Below, one piece after another: positions 47,443 through 56,872 of a stretch of 64,000 bases of DNA (positions are counted from its first letter, which is position 1; the number at the start of each line of letters is the position of its first letter). Both the position numbers and the translations under genes were made by a program. A model generated the notes under the pieces. The model was not told where the DNA came from and did no database searches. It saw only the letters and a list, made by a program, of their open reading frames with translations. The stretch is from the NCBI GenBank assembly GCA_963829835.1, contig CAWHKC010000003.1:1-64000 (forward strand), given 5' to 3'. Origin of the DNA: Berkiella sp963829835 (GTDB lineage Bacteria; Pseudomonadota; Gammaproteobacteria; Berkiellales; Berkiellaceae).

Positions 47443-48705
47443 ATGAACCAGCCTGTTTTACCAACTTCTGTTAATAAGCAGTGGATCAATTTCATTGGTT
47501 TTGTTTCATTAACATTGGCTTTTATTGGATCCCTGAAATCATCATCAAATACTATGTCCTTAATTTTTATCTGTATGGCAGCATATGCTATACCCATTCT
47601 TATCCTAGAATCACTTTTTCACAAATCAACTAATAGTAAAAGTATTCGAATAAGTGAACTAACGAAACAGTTTAACTTAGAACGTACTATTAAAAAGTTA
47701 CTAGGACTGTATTTCACCTATGCCTTGTTATTTTTAATTTATTATCTTGTCCCGGAATATCATTATTCTATCTATAAAGAGTATTTTCTTTTTATAAAAT
47801 ACATTGGGTATTTATCACTCTTTCTAGCCATTCCCTATTTTATGCTGACAGATGCAATGTGGGGTGATAAAGATGCCTATTGGATATTGGGTTCTTGGCT
47901 TTGCTTTGAACCGGTAAGAGATCGTAAGCTTATTATTCAACATTGCTTAGTGTGGATCATTAAAGGTTATTTTATTCCTGTGAATTTCATTAACCTTGTT
48001 TTTCTGCTTAATATGTTTTCGAAAATGGATATAACAACCTATTTTTCAGATGTGCATGTTTTATTTAAATGCAGTGTGATTTTACTTTTTTCGATTGATT
48101 TTTTAGTCGCTTTAGTAGGTTATCTTTTAACGCTTAGATTGTTTGATATTCATGTGCGTTCAGCAGATCCCACTTGGTTTGGCTGGATAATCTGTATCAT
48201 TTGTTACCAACCCTTTACCGGATACCTTCTTTATATACCGAGCCTTGAAGATCAATCTTCTTGGATGACTTGGATAACCAATGGTGTTGCAATGTGGGTT
48301 TGGTGCTTTATTATTTTAAGTTTATTGTTGGGATATGTTCTTGCCACTATTTCATTTGGCGTTCGATTTTCAAATCTCACTCATCGAGGTATTATCACTA
48401 ATGGACCATATCGATTAACTAAGCATCCAAATTATGTGTTTAAAAATCTATTTTGGTGGTTAGCATTTTTCCCTTTTTCATTCTTAATGGGAAATTGGAT
48501 GCATACTGCGTTAGTCGTTATGATTATGACAGTGCTGAATGTGGTTTATTACTATCGAGCAAAAACTGAAGAATTTCATCTATCTAAAGATCCCACCTAT
48601 GTACAATATGCACTTTGGATAAATGAAAATGGCATGTTCGCACCTCTTGCGAAACGACTGCCATTTTTAATGTATAAGAATCCGCATCAAGAAACAGTGA
48701 GCTAG
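47443..48705 (+). CDS. multi-pass membrane protein with C-terminal ICMT/PEMT-like methyltransferase region
   Basis: 420 residues, at least eight hydrophobic segments. The C-terminal part has LTHRGIITNGPYRLTKHPNY, VFKNLFWWLAFFPFSF and AKTEEFHLSKDPTYVQYALW, matching the SAM-binding signature (GPYRxxRHPxY) of isoprenylcysteine and phospholipid methyltransferases. Bacterial members methylate small molecules or lipids in the inner membrane; the substrate here is unknown. It lies 14 bases after the second repeat protein, so co-transcription is likely. Its stop overlaps that of the convergent csiV-like gene by four bases. Confidence 0.78.
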   Translation: MNQPVLPTSVNKQWINFIGFVSLTLAFIGSLKSSSNTMSLIFICMAAYAIPILILESLFHKSTNSKSIRISELTKQFNLERTIKKLLGLYFTYALLFLIYYLVPEYHYSIYKEYFLFIKYIGYLSLFLAIPYFMLTDAMWGDKDAYWILGSWLCFEPVRDRKLIIQHCLVWIIKGYFIPVNFINLVFLLNMFSKMDITTYFSDVHVLFKCSVILLFSIDFLVALVGYLLTLRLFDIHVRSADPTWFGWIICIICYQPFTGYLLYIPSLEDQSSWMTWITNGVAMWVWCFIILSLLLGYVLATISFGVRFSNLTHRGIITNGPYRLTKHPNYVFKNLFWWLAFFPFSFLMGNWMHTALVVMIMTVLNVVYYYRAKTEEFHLSKDPTYVQYALWINENGMFAPLAKRLPFLMYKNPHQETVS

Positions 48706-49397
48706 CTCTTGGCTCCCTTTTCAACCATCGCTTTACGATCGGCTGGGAAAATAGGTTTATCATCAGTTGGGGTATAAACTTTTTCAGTGGCAGGTACTTG
48801 CGTTTTCTGCGCAACGGGTGTTTCAACATTCTCTGGTGTCACCATGACGATAACGCCATACATCGGATGATCAATATAAGATATTTCATTAACACGTAAA
48901 CGACTAGATTCTTTTAAACGAAAAGCGTGAAATTGTTCATTTGCAGCGCTTTGGCGAAATAATAAATCGGCATCAATATTTAAATTTCTGCCTGAACTTA
49001 ATCGAACCGTCCCATCGACTTCAAATTCACCAAGTGCAGCAGATAATTGTTTGCCTCCAACAAGATGCACTTTCTGAGCGTGCTCTTTATCCGTAATCAT
49101 TTGTCGCCACCCTTTGTGTAATACTAAATGATAATTCTTTTGAATGCGTTTTTTAGCATCCTGCAAAGCGAGTTGATTGTCCAATAGTAGAGAAAATTCG
49201 GCTTGAGGATCAGAATTAAGGTTAATGGCATTGCTGAATGAAGGCTTGCCTTGATCGGCATTCTCAATCAGTGGTTGTTTGTCTTTCATTTCAAATATCA
49301 ACATTTCCACCCGATACCATCTATTCTCTTTGGCAAAAGCGCTGGTCAATGATGAGGTTAACAGTAAAAATAATAACGCTAATTTGCTTATCTTCAT
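48702..49397 (-). CDS. csiV: CsiV-family protein
   Basis: 231 residues from MKISKLALLFLLLTSSLTSA (signal peptide, start 49397). ENRWYRVEMLIFEMKD is the family's beta-strand opening (WYxVEMIVF), and FEVDGTVRLSSGRNLNIDAD and FHAFRLKESSRLRVNEISYI follow. CsiV of Vibrio is a periplasmic peptidoglycan-related protein essential when D-amino acids are made. It usually sits next to mfd in gammaproteobacteria, as it does here, 10 bases after it. The function in this organism is unproven. Confidence 0.8.
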   Translation of the reverse strand: MKISKLALLFLLLTSSLTSAFAKENRWYRVEMLIFEMKDKQPLIENADQGKPSFSNAINLNSDPQAEFSLLLDNQLALQDAKKRIQKNYHLVLHKGWRQMITDKEHAQKVHLVGGKQLSAALGEFEVDGTVRLSSGRNLNIDADLLFRQSAANEQFHAFRLKESSRLRVNEISYIDHPMYGVIVMVTPENVETPVAQKTQVPATEKVYTPTDDKPIFPADRKAMVEKGAKS

Positions 49398-49407
49398 TAG
49401 TATTCCC

Positions 49408-52400
49408 TTATACAGAATCATTTAGTTGATTAATTAGATTTTCTACTACTTGAAAACGAAGTTCAGGTGTTTGCATATCAAAGATAAATTTAATTTCAGA
49501 TGAGCCTATTAATTTAAAATGATTGGGTTTTGAGCGGATCATGGCTATCAGTTTATCGGGATTAATATTTGGCGTAGGTTCAAAGACTATTTTACCGCTT
49601 TTAGTCGCCGCTTCTATTTTTAAAATACCGATAGGAGAAGCTTTAATCTTCAACTCAGTGACTTTAAACAAATTCTTTGTGGGATCTGGCAGTAAACCAA
49701 ATCTGTCAATCATTTCAACTTGTAGTTCTCGAAGTTCATTGTCAGTTTTCGCATTTGCAATTCGTTTATATAAAATAAGTCGCGTATGCACATCTGGTAA
49801 ATATTTTTCTGGGATGAGGGCAGGTAGTTGTAAATTGATCTCAGCACCTTGTCTTAAATGTTCTGCCAATGTCACTTTTTTGCCAGATTTTAATGAGTGT
49901 ACCGCTTTTTGTAAAAGTTCCATATATAAGCTAAAGCCCACCGCATGCATACTTCCACTTTGTTCTTCACCTAACAACTCACCAGCACCACGAATTTCTA
50001 AATCATGAGTAGCCAATGTGAAGCCAGAGCCTAATTCTTCCAAAGATTCTAATGCATCTAAGCGTTTTTGGGCGTCTCCCGTTAAACGATTTTTAGGAGG
50101 CGTTAAACAATAAGCATATGCTTGGTGATGTGAACGACCAACACGTCCTCGTAATTGATGTAGTTGTGCTAAACCAAGTTTATCAGCTCGGTCAATAATA
50201 ATCGTGTTTGCAGTAGGGATATCAATGCCTGTTTCGATAATAGTTGTGCACACCAACACGTTGAATCGTTGGTGGTAAAAATCAGACATTACTTGCTCAA
50301 GTTGACGTTCTCGCATTTGGCCATGGGCCACGCCTATGCGTGCTTGGGGAATAAGTGCTTCTAACTCTCTGGCCACTTTTTCAATCGATTCAACATCATT
50401 GTGCAGATAATACACTTGGCCACCGCGCATCAGTTCTCTGAGAATGGCTTCACTCACTTGAACTGAATTGTATTCGCGGACAAAGGTTTTAATGCTTAAA
50501 CGTTTGGCTGGTGGCGTTGCAATAATCGATAAATCTCGTAAAGATGAAAAAGCCATGTTTAACGTTCTGGGAATAGGCGTTGCGGTGAGAGTTAAGATAT
50601 CAATTTCAGCTCGCAAAGACTTTAATCGTTCTTTTTGACGTACCCCAAATCGATGTTCTTCGTCAATGATGGCCAGACCTAAATTTTTAAATTTCACGTT
50701 TTCGCTAAGCAGTTTATGAGTGCCAATGATAATATCAATTTTACCTTGGCTTAATTCATCCAATACTTGTTCTTGTTCTTTTTTACTTTTAAAGCGAGAA
50801 ATCACATCAATTCGTATTGGCCAATCAGCAAAACGATCGCTAAAAGTTTCATAGTGTTGTTGTGCGAGCAAAGTTGTTGGTACTAAAATCACAACTTGCT
50901 TACCATCTAAAGCGGCAATAAAGGCTGCTCGAAGCGCTACTTCTGTTTTTCCAAAACCGACATCACCACAGACCAATCTATCCATCGCTTTATCAGAGCG
51001 CATATCTTCAAGAACTTGCTCAATGGCTTTTGCTTGATCTGGTGTTTCTTCAAAAGGAAAAGAACTTGAGAATTGAAAATAATGATCCGCGGGTTTTGAA
51101 AATCGATGCCCTTTCTTTGCCGCACGTGATGCGTAGATATCTAATAGTTCAGCAGCAACGTCATAAGCTTTCTCAGAGGCTTTTTTCTTGGCTTTTTCCC
51201 ACTGCTCGGTACCCAGCTTATGTAATGGCGCATTATCAACTTGAGCGCCACTGTATTGGCTGATTAAATGTAATGAGGAGACTGGTACATAGAGTTTATC
51301 ATTATCAGCGTATTCTAATATTAAATATTCCGCTGGTGTCTCATCAATAGAAATATGAGTCAGCCCTTTATATCGTCCAACACCATGATCAATATGCACA
51401 ACGGGTGCGCCAAGGGTTAACTCGGCCAGATCGCGAATCGGCGCATCCAGATCTTGGATGACCTTTTGTCTGCGTCTGCGCTGCATGACTTGTTGACCAT
51501 AGAGTTGATGCTCAACAATCCAAATCATTTCCGGAGATTCTAACCATAAACCTTCATCAAGGGAGGCAACCGTTATCCCAAGTGGAGCAGGATCTTCATA
51601 GAATTCATTCCATTGTTTAAGGACTTTCGGTTTAATATCATGACGATTAAACAATTCAAGCAATGATTCTCTACGGCCTGCAGATTCCACACAAAATAAA
51701 ATTTTATTGGGATGTTCGTTAATAAATTGTTGTAGTTTTTCTAATGGGTTAGCCGAACGAGAATCTATCGTTAAATCAGGAAAACCTTTCGTTTTGAAAT
51801 GATGTGCGCTTTGCGTTGGCTGATCTTGCGTTTGGTCGATAATTTGAATTTGTCTAAAAGGCTTCAATTGAGCAAAAAGCAGATCGGTTTGTATAAAAAC
51901 ATCCTGCGGCTTCATAATGGGACGTTGATAATCATGACGATACTGCTCATAGCGTACTTGAATTTCTTGCCAGAATTTTTCGCACGCAGCCGTTATATCT
52001 TGTCTAATGATAAGAGCGTTTTCTGGGAAATAATCAAATAGTGTGCTCGTTTGTTCAAAAAATAAAGGTAAGTAATATTCAATGCCTTGAGAAGGGGTAC
52101 CTTGACTGATATCTTGATAAATAGGGCAAAGGGAGGGATCCCCTTCAAAGGTTGCTCGCCACTGTTGACGAAATAAAGTAATCGCCTCAGGTGTTAACGG
52201 AAATTCTCGCGCAGGTAAACAGGTTAAACGGTCTATCTTCTCATCTGAACGCTGCGTGTCAGGATCAAATAACCGCAAAGTATCGATTTCGTTATCAAAC
52301 AAATCAATCCGCACTGGCTTATCTTGGCCCATGGGAAAGATATCAACGATACTGCCTCTTAAGGCAAATTCACCATGCGTCATAACCTGTGAAACATAAC

Positions 52401-52866
52401 GATAACCACTTTGCTCAAAGCGTCTTCTCATTTCATCCCAGTCAAACTTTGCTCCAACGGATAGTAGCAAACTATGTGCCTGTATATAAGATTTGGGAGA
52501 AAGACGATGCAACATCGTTGTCACGGGAACGACGAGTACTCCACGTTGCAGTGAAGTTAATTGGTTTAGAACGAGTAAGCGATCAGAAATAATATCCTGA
52601 TGAGGTGAAAAATTATCATAGGGCAATGTTTCCCAATCTGGGAAATGCAGTACAGGTACTTCATCTAATAAAAAGAGTTTAAGCTCGCGCTCTAATCGAT
52701 TCGCGCTCTGCGTATCTGCGGTGATAACAATAACAGGCACATCCGCAGAGATAGCTGCTTGGGCTATCATAAAGGGAAGTGATGAGCCCTTTAAATTATC
52801 CCAATACAGTCGCATCCCAATTTTTTGGGGGAGCGGTACCGTGAGATGATTGAATTTGGGGCTCAT
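49408..52866 (-). CDS. mfd: transcription-repair coupling factor
   Basis: Intact, 1,152 residues, the normal Mfd length. It removes RNA polymerase stalled at DNA damage and recruits UvrA. A UvrB-like N-terminal module (NRLERELKLFLLDEVPVLHF) precedes the RNA polymerase interaction domain (APVVHIDHGVGRYKGLTHIS). The RecG-like translocase has Walker A GDVGFGKTEVALRAAF, DEEH in IIDEEHRFGVRQKERL and motif VI HQLRGRVGRSHHQAYAYCL. A C-terminal autoinhibitory domain follows. Confidence 0.97.
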   Translation of the reverse strand: MSPKFNHLTVPLPQKIGMRLYWDNLKGSSLPFMIAQAAISADVPVIVITADTQSANRLERELKLFLLDEVPVLHFPDWETLPYDNFSPHQDIISDRLLVLNQLTSLQRGVLVVPVTTMLHRLSPKSYIQAHSLLLSVGAKFDWDEMRRRFEQSGYRYVSQVMTHGEFALRGSIVDIFPMGQDKPVRIDLFDNEIDTLRLFDPDTQRSDEKIDRLTCLPAREFPLTPEAITLFRQQWRATFEGDPSLCPIYQDISQGTPSQGIEYYLPLFFEQTSTLFDYFPENALIIRQDITAACEKFWQEIQVRYEQYRHDYQRPIMKPQDVFIQTDLLFAQLKPFRQIQIIDQTQDQPTQSAHHFKTKGFPDLTIDSRSANPLEKLQQFINEHPNKILFCVESAGRRESLLELFNRHDIKPKVLKQWNEFYEDPAPLGITVASLDEGLWLESPEMIWIVEHQLYGQQVMQRRRRQKVIQDLDAPIRDLAELTLGAPVVHIDHGVGRYKGLTHISIDETPAEYLILEYADNDKLYVPVSSLHLISQYSGAQVDNAPLHKLGTEQWEKAKKKASEKAYDVAAELLDIYASRAAKKGHRFSKPADHYFQFSSSFPFEETPDQAKAIEQVLEDMRSDKAMDRLVCGDVGFGKTEVALRAAFIAALDGKQVVILVPTTLLAQQHYETFSDRFADWPIRIDVISRFKSKKEQEQVLDELSQGKIDIIIGTHKLLSENVKFKNLGLAIIDEEHRFGVRQKERLKSLRAEIDILTLTATPIPRTLNMAFSSLRDLSIIATPPAKRLSIKTFVREYNSVQVSEAILRELMRGGQVYYLHNDVESIEKVARELEALIPQARIGVAHGQMRERQLEQVMSDFYHQRFNVLVCTTIIETGIDIPTANTIIIDRADKLGLAQLHQLRGRVGRSHHQAYAYCLTPPKNRLTGDAQKRLDALESLEELGSGFTLATHDLEIRGAGELLGEEQSGSMHAVGFSLYMELLQKAVHSLKSGKKVTLAEHLRQGAEINLQLPALIPEKYLPDVHTRLILYKRIANAKTDNELRELQVEMIDRFGLLPDPTKNLFKVTELKIKASPIGILKIEAATKSGKIVFEPTPNINPDKLIAMIRSKPNHFKLIGSSEIKFIFDMQTPELRFQVVENLINQLNDSV

Positions 52867-52874
52867 AGAGTAAC

Positions 52875-53993
52875 CTAGATTAACGTCCTTTTCTTAGCGA
52901 GTTCAACGCGCTTAACATAAGCCGTTCTTGCAATATTGATATCTTCTAAATACCAATCTAACTGCTTAATGGAGATAGCTTGTCTGCTATCGACCGCCGC
53001 AGTGGGGGGGTGAGGATGAAAATCTACCAAAACCATATTAGCACCACTAATGATGCCTTGTGCGGTGACATGAAAAATATCATTCAAACCATCTGGTGTA
53101 GAGCCTAAGACACCAACAGAATGTGAAGGATCAATACACACAGGCATTCGCGTTAAGCGATGGATCACCGGAACATGGGCAAAATCAACCATATTACGAT
53201 GTGGTGATCCAAATAAGGATTTGACGCCACGTAAACAAAAAATAACTTTATGGTTACCAGCATGTGCTAAATATTCTGCAGCATGAATAGATTCAGCTAA
53301 TGTAATACCATAGCCGCGTTTAAAGAGAACTGGGAAAGTCTGTTGTGAGCCAACTTCACGTAGTAATTCAAAATTCTGCGCATTGCGAGTGCCAATTTGC
53401 AACATCACACCAGTTGGATTACCAGTTTGATTCAAAATTTCTGAAATCTCTTCAATGTGACGTTGATGGGTCACTTCCATTGCAATGACTTTGATTCCAT
53501 ATTTTCCAGCCATCTCAAAAACATAGGGTAAACAAGATTTGCCTAGTCCTTGAAAAGCATAAGGGCTGGTGCGCGGTTTATAAGCGCCCATCCGGGTGCA
53601 GACTTGGCCATTCTGATGTAAACCTTTCATCATGGCCTCAACATTCTCAAGGTTATCTACAGCACATAGGCCCGCAAAGATGTTGAGATTATTTTGCGAG
53701 AAGACAACGCCGTTATACTCAAATTCAAAGCTTTCGTTAAAACGAGATGAACGGCCCAGGATTTTATACTCATTTGAGATCCGCACAACTTTTGAAACAC
53801 CAGGAAGTGATTCTATATTGTCTTTAGAAATGTGATCGGTATTACCAATCAGATAAAATTCTGTAATGTGTTCTTCCACACCTTGAATAGTGTGGATTTG
53901 AAGTTCAATCCCTGAGATCCCTTGCAAGGTTTGTAGGATATATTGGTATTCAACAGATTTATCGTCTATTGATGGTTTTAAGATGACTATCAT
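52875..53993 (-). CDS. divergent DAHP-synthase-like protein (type I beta architecture)
   Basis: 372 residues. An N-terminal ferredoxin-like ACT-type segment (about 1-85) precedes a TIM barrel with MGAYKPRTSPYAFQGLG, the DAHP synthase lysine motif, and MLQIGTRNAQNFELLREVG and CIDPSHSVG. DAHP synthase condenses PEP and erythrose 4-phosphate in the shikimate pathway. Several usually fixed positions differ: GLCAVD for GPC(S/A)xE, CLRG for CERG, and VDFHPHP for VEVHPxP. Activity may therefore be altered, or it may use another substrate. The barrel fold call is firm; the exact reaction is not. It begins the csiV-mfd side, nine bases before mfd. Confidence 0.75.
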   Translation of the reverse strand: MIVILKPSIDDKSVEYQYILQTLQGISGIELQIHTIQGVEEHITEFYLIGNTDHISKDNIESLPGVSKVVRISNEYKILGRSSRFNESFEFEYNGVVFSQNNLNIFAGLCAVDNLENVEAMMKGLHQNGQVCTRMGAYKPRTSPYAFQGLGKSCLPYVFEMAGKYGIKVIAMEVTHQRHIEEISEILNQTGNPTGVMLQIGTRNAQNFELLREVGSQQTFPVLFKRGYGITLAESIHAAEYLAHAGNHKVIFCLRGVKSLFGSPHRNMVDFAHVPVIHRLTRMPVCIDPSHSVGVLGSTPDGLNDIFHVTAQGIISGANMVLVDFHPHPPTAAVDSRQAISIKQLDWYLEDINIARTAYVKRVELAKKRTLI

Positions 53994-54096
53994 GAGGTTG
54001 TCGCAGAATCCTTTAGTTATAAAAATAAATAACTAAAAATGAGGTTTTAAAGCAAAGGTATTCTTCCAGAGAGCTATCTTACTGTCAATTAAACTT

Positions 54097-54160
54097 ACCT
54101 AAAATTTAGTTACGATATTTAACCTGAATTTAGGTTAAAATAAACGAACCCTATTATAGT
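54097..54160 (+). promoter_or_regulatory. probable lolC promoter region with inverted repeat
   Basis: AACCTGAATTTAGGTT (54121-54136) is a 16-bp inverted repeat, with a related half (ACCTAAAATTTAG) at 54097. TATTAT at 54152-54157 is a candidate -10 about 16 bases after TTAGGT. This lies in the 178-base gap between divergent DAHP-like and lolC genes. The assignment is by eye only. Confidence 0.4.
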
Positions 54161-54171
54161 GAAAGAAAACA

Positions 54172-55419
54172 ATGTTTAGACCCTTTTTCTTATTTGTTGG
54201 CGCCCGCTATACCAATTTTAAGCGTCGCGACCATTTTATAACCTTTATTTCAATTGTCTCGATGATTGGTATAGCCCTTGGTGTCATGGTACTGATAACA
54301 GTGTTATCTGTCATGAATGGTTTTACCAAGGAGATCCGCAGCCGGATATTAAGTATCACCCCCCATGTGATGGTCAGTGGGTGGGGAGAAAACCTACAAG
54401 ATTGGCATGGGTTATCTGATACGCTCTTGAAGCATAAAAATGTGGAAGCCGTTGGGCCTTATGTGGATGGCCAAGGTATGATAACCCGTGGTCGTGAGGT
54501 GCGAGGTATCGTTGTCAAAGGGGTTGACCCCTCGGCAATTGATGCTGTGTTTCCCTTACGCAGTACCCTGAAAGTGGGGAACGTAGACTCCCTCAAAGAA
54601 GGTTCTTTCAATGTGATAGTGGGCTCCTATTTGGCTAAGCTGCTAGGAGTCAATATCGGTGATATGGTAACGCTGGTGGTTCCAGAAGTATCCGTTTCTA
54701 TGGCAGGGGTTGCACCGCGTTTAAAGCGCCTCACCGTCGTTGGTATCTTTGAAGTGGGTTATATATATGACAGTGGCTTTGTCTTTATGAACATTCAAGA
54801 TGCAGCCAAAATCTTCAAAACCCAAGGTGGGATAAGTGGCTTGCAATTACGATTGGATGATCCTTTCTCTGCGCCTCGAATAGCAAAAGAACTTTATGAA
54901 GAAACACATGGTCATTATAACGTCGTTGATTGGACCGTCCTCAATAGCGCATATTTTAGTGCGGTGAAAATGGAAAAAACAATGATGTTTTTTACCCTCA
55001 TCATGATTTTAGCCATTGCGGTGTTTAATTTAATTTCTACCTTAGTGATGGTGGTGACGGATAAACGGGCTGATATTGGCGTTTTGCGAGCACTAGGTGC
55101 TTCAGCCAGAAAAATTATGGCTATTTTTATATGCCAAGGCGCTATCATTGGCTTCATTGGGACCATCTTGGGCGTTATTGCAGGGGTTGCTTTGGCATTG
55201 AATGTCAGCGATTTGGTAGCGGCCATCGAGAATGCATTTAGAGTGAAATTTTTATCTGCCGATGTTTATTTTATTAGTTTTCTACCTTCAGATTTACAAA
55301 CCTCAGATGTTGTTTTGATTGCAGTGTCTGCAATGGTTTTAAGTCTCTTGGCAACTATTCACCCAGCATGGCGAGCAGCGAATGTGCAGCCAGCGGAGGC
55401 CTTACGACATGACGCCTAA
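54172..55419 (+). CDS. lolC: lipoprotein-releasing ABC transporter permease (LolC/LolE)
   Basis: 415 residues, intact. The N-terminal membrane helix (ITFISIVSMIGIALGVMVLI) is followed by a large periplasmic domain, then three C-terminal helices with ADIGVLRALGASARKIMAIF, the MacB/FtsX-type coupling segment that contacts the ATPase. LolCDE releases lipoproteins from the inner membrane to LolA. Only one permease is encoded, so a LolC/E homodimer (LolF-like) is possible. It overlaps lolD by 11 bases. Confidence 0.92.
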   Translation: MFRPFFLFVGARYTNFKRRDHFITFISIVSMIGIALGVMVLITVLSVMNGFTKEIRSRILSITPHVMVSGWGENLQDWHGLSDTLLKHKNVEAVGPYVDGQGMITRGREVRGIVVKGVDPSAIDAVFPLRSTLKVGNVDSLKEGSFNVIVGSYLAKLLGVNIGDMVTLVVPEVSVSMAGVAPRLKRLTVVGIFEVGYIYDSGFVFMNIQDAAKIFKTQGGISGLQLRLDDPFSAPRIAKELYEETHGHYNVVDWTVLNSAYFSAVKMEKTMMFFTLIMILAIAVFNLISTLVMVVTDKRADIGVLRALGASARKIMAIFICQGAIIGFIGTILGVIAGVALALNVSDLVAAIENAFRVKFLSADVYFISFLPSDLQTSDVVLIAVSAMVLSLLATIHPAWRAANVQPAEALRHDA

Positions 55420-56119
55420 AACCCATTTAACCGAAAGCAAAAATCCGATTTTGTTATGCGAAGATATTAAAAAAACCTATCAAGATGGGGATAGAACAAT
55501 TCCGGTTTTGGAAAATGTTAGTTTGTCTGTAATGCCTGGTGAAAGTGTTGCTATTGTTGGGCGATCAGGCTCTGGCAAAACGACATTATTAAACTTGCTT
55601 GGGGGGTTGGAAGCACCCACTTCAGGTAAAGTGGTATTAGATCAAACCAATCTACAATCTTTATCCGATCGTAAGCGTGGTTATTTACGCAATAGGGTAT
55701 TAGGTTTAATTTTTCAATTTCATCATTTGTTGCCTGAATTCACAGCCCTTGAAAATGTCTGTATGCCATTATTAATTCAAGGATTATCTGCCCATGCCTC
55801 TAAGAAACGGGGTTTGGATATTTTAGAGAAAGTCTCTTTAAGCCATCGTATTCAACACAAACCTGCGACCATGTCTGGGGGGGAACGCCAGCGTGTGGCT
55901 ATTGCCAGAGCTTTAGTAACCCATCCTAAATGTATTCTTGCTGATGAACCAACTGGTAATCTAGACACTCAAAGTGCCGATCAAGTTTATGATTTAATGA
56001 TGCAGTTAATTCGAGAGTTTGGCACCAGCTTTATTGTGGTTACCCACGATTTGAGCCTGGCAAAACGCATGGATCGCATTGTTTCTTTGGAACGTGGGGT
56101 TCTTCGAGACGGCGTTTAA
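55409..56119 (+). CDS. lolD: lipoprotein-releasing ABC transporter ATPase
   Basis: Start MTPKTHLTESK at 55409 (the frame is open a little further upstream). Walker A GRSGSGKTTLLN, Q-loop FQFHHLLPEFTALENV, signature MSGGERQRVAIARALV, Walker B CILADEPTGNLD and switch His VTHDLSLAKRMD are all present. The GFVYQFHHLLPEF-type Q-loop is characteristic of LolD. 236 residues. Convergent with the DUF2062 gene, sharing four bases at the stops. Confidence 0.95.
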   Translation: MTPKTHLTESKNPILLCEDIKKTYQDGDRTIPVLENVSLSVMPGESVAIVGRSGSGKTTLLNLLGGLEAPTSGKVVLDQTNLQSLSDRKRGYLRNRVLGLIFQFHHLLPEFTALENVCMPLLIQGLSAHASKKRGLDILEKVSLSHRIQHKPATMSGGERQRVAIARALVTHPKCILADEPTGNLDTQSADQVYDLMMQLIREFGTSFIVVTHDLSLAKRMDRIVSLERGVLRDGV

Positions 56120-56625
56120 GCTTGGACACTGCGGCGTAATTGGCGCTTGCGCCAATTTTTAACCACCGAATAGCGCCATAAAAGCCGAACGAGAACATTC
56201 GAAGCCGTCGCCAGAAAAGTTCCGCAAAGCAAACACCCTAGTAACATGGGTTGCCATATTTCTAGAAACACCGTTAAAGATTTAAAATCGAGATCTTGTA
56301 AAGCAATCCCCAATAGAAAAGCGCCAAGGGTATAAGCAAAACCAAACATAGGGATTATCGTTAAAGGATTCACTACCCAAACGAGAGCAACTGAAATGGG
56401 AAGGTTCGCTCTGAACAAAATTGCCATCAGGGCTGCCATAGGCATGTGGCCTGGGAAGGGAATAAAAGTGATAAACAAGCCAATACTAAAAGCGGTCGCC
56501 ACACTCTGGCGATTAAGATGCCAAAGGTTAGGGCTATGCAATAATTTACCAAAAATCCTTAAGAATTTATTGTTTTGGATCTTTTGGGGATCTGGTAAAT
56601 AGCGTTTAATGAAGTGTTTGGCCAT
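56116..56625 (-). CDS. DUF2062 membrane protein, copy 1
   Basis: 169 residues from MAKHFIKRYLPDPQKIQNNK. The family core LWHLNRQSVATAFSIGLFIT, FIPFPGHMPMAALMAILFRA and PISVALVWVVNPLTIIPMFG forms four or so membrane segments. DUF2062 function is unknown. It is one of three paralogues within 4 kb, sharing the order basic N-terminus, HLNRxSVATAxSIG, (I/V)P(F/V)P and WVxNPxT. Confidence 0.88.
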   Translation of the reverse strand: MAKHFIKRYLPDPQKIQNNKFLRIFGKLLHSPNLWHLNRQSVATAFSIGLFITFIPFPGHMPMAALMAILFRANLPISVALVWVVNPLTIIPMFGFAYTLGAFLLGIALQDLDFKSLTVFLEIWQPMLLGCLLCGTFLATASNVLVRLLWRYSVVKNWRKRQLRRSVQA

Positions 56626-56637
56626 GTTTTCTATCAA

Positions 56638-56872
56638 AGTTAAGTAAATAATAATTCTTCTAAAATACTAGACTTAAGTTGGTTCTAAGTCCAGGCCTCG
56701 TGGTGGGCTTTGGCAGGACATCTATCTGAAATCTCGTAATTAAACGCATTTTTGTTGTATATCACCCATTTTTTCGATTTTTTCTTAGATTTTTCAAAGA
56801 ATTGAAGTAGTTGCTTTGCCCTATATTATGGGTAGAATTAGCCAATTTTTTTAATAGGGAAGAGGGTGAGTT
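56638..56872 (+). promoter_or_regulatory. divergent intergenic region upstream of the ankyrin gene
   Basis: 235 bases, T-rich, without an open frame. TATATTATGG (56822-56831) resembles a -10 element, with TTGAAG at 56802-56807 or TTGCTT at 56812-56817 upstream. AGGGAAGAGGGTGAG just before 56873 provides a strong ribosome binding site. No repeat or RNA gene was recognised. Confidence 0.4.
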
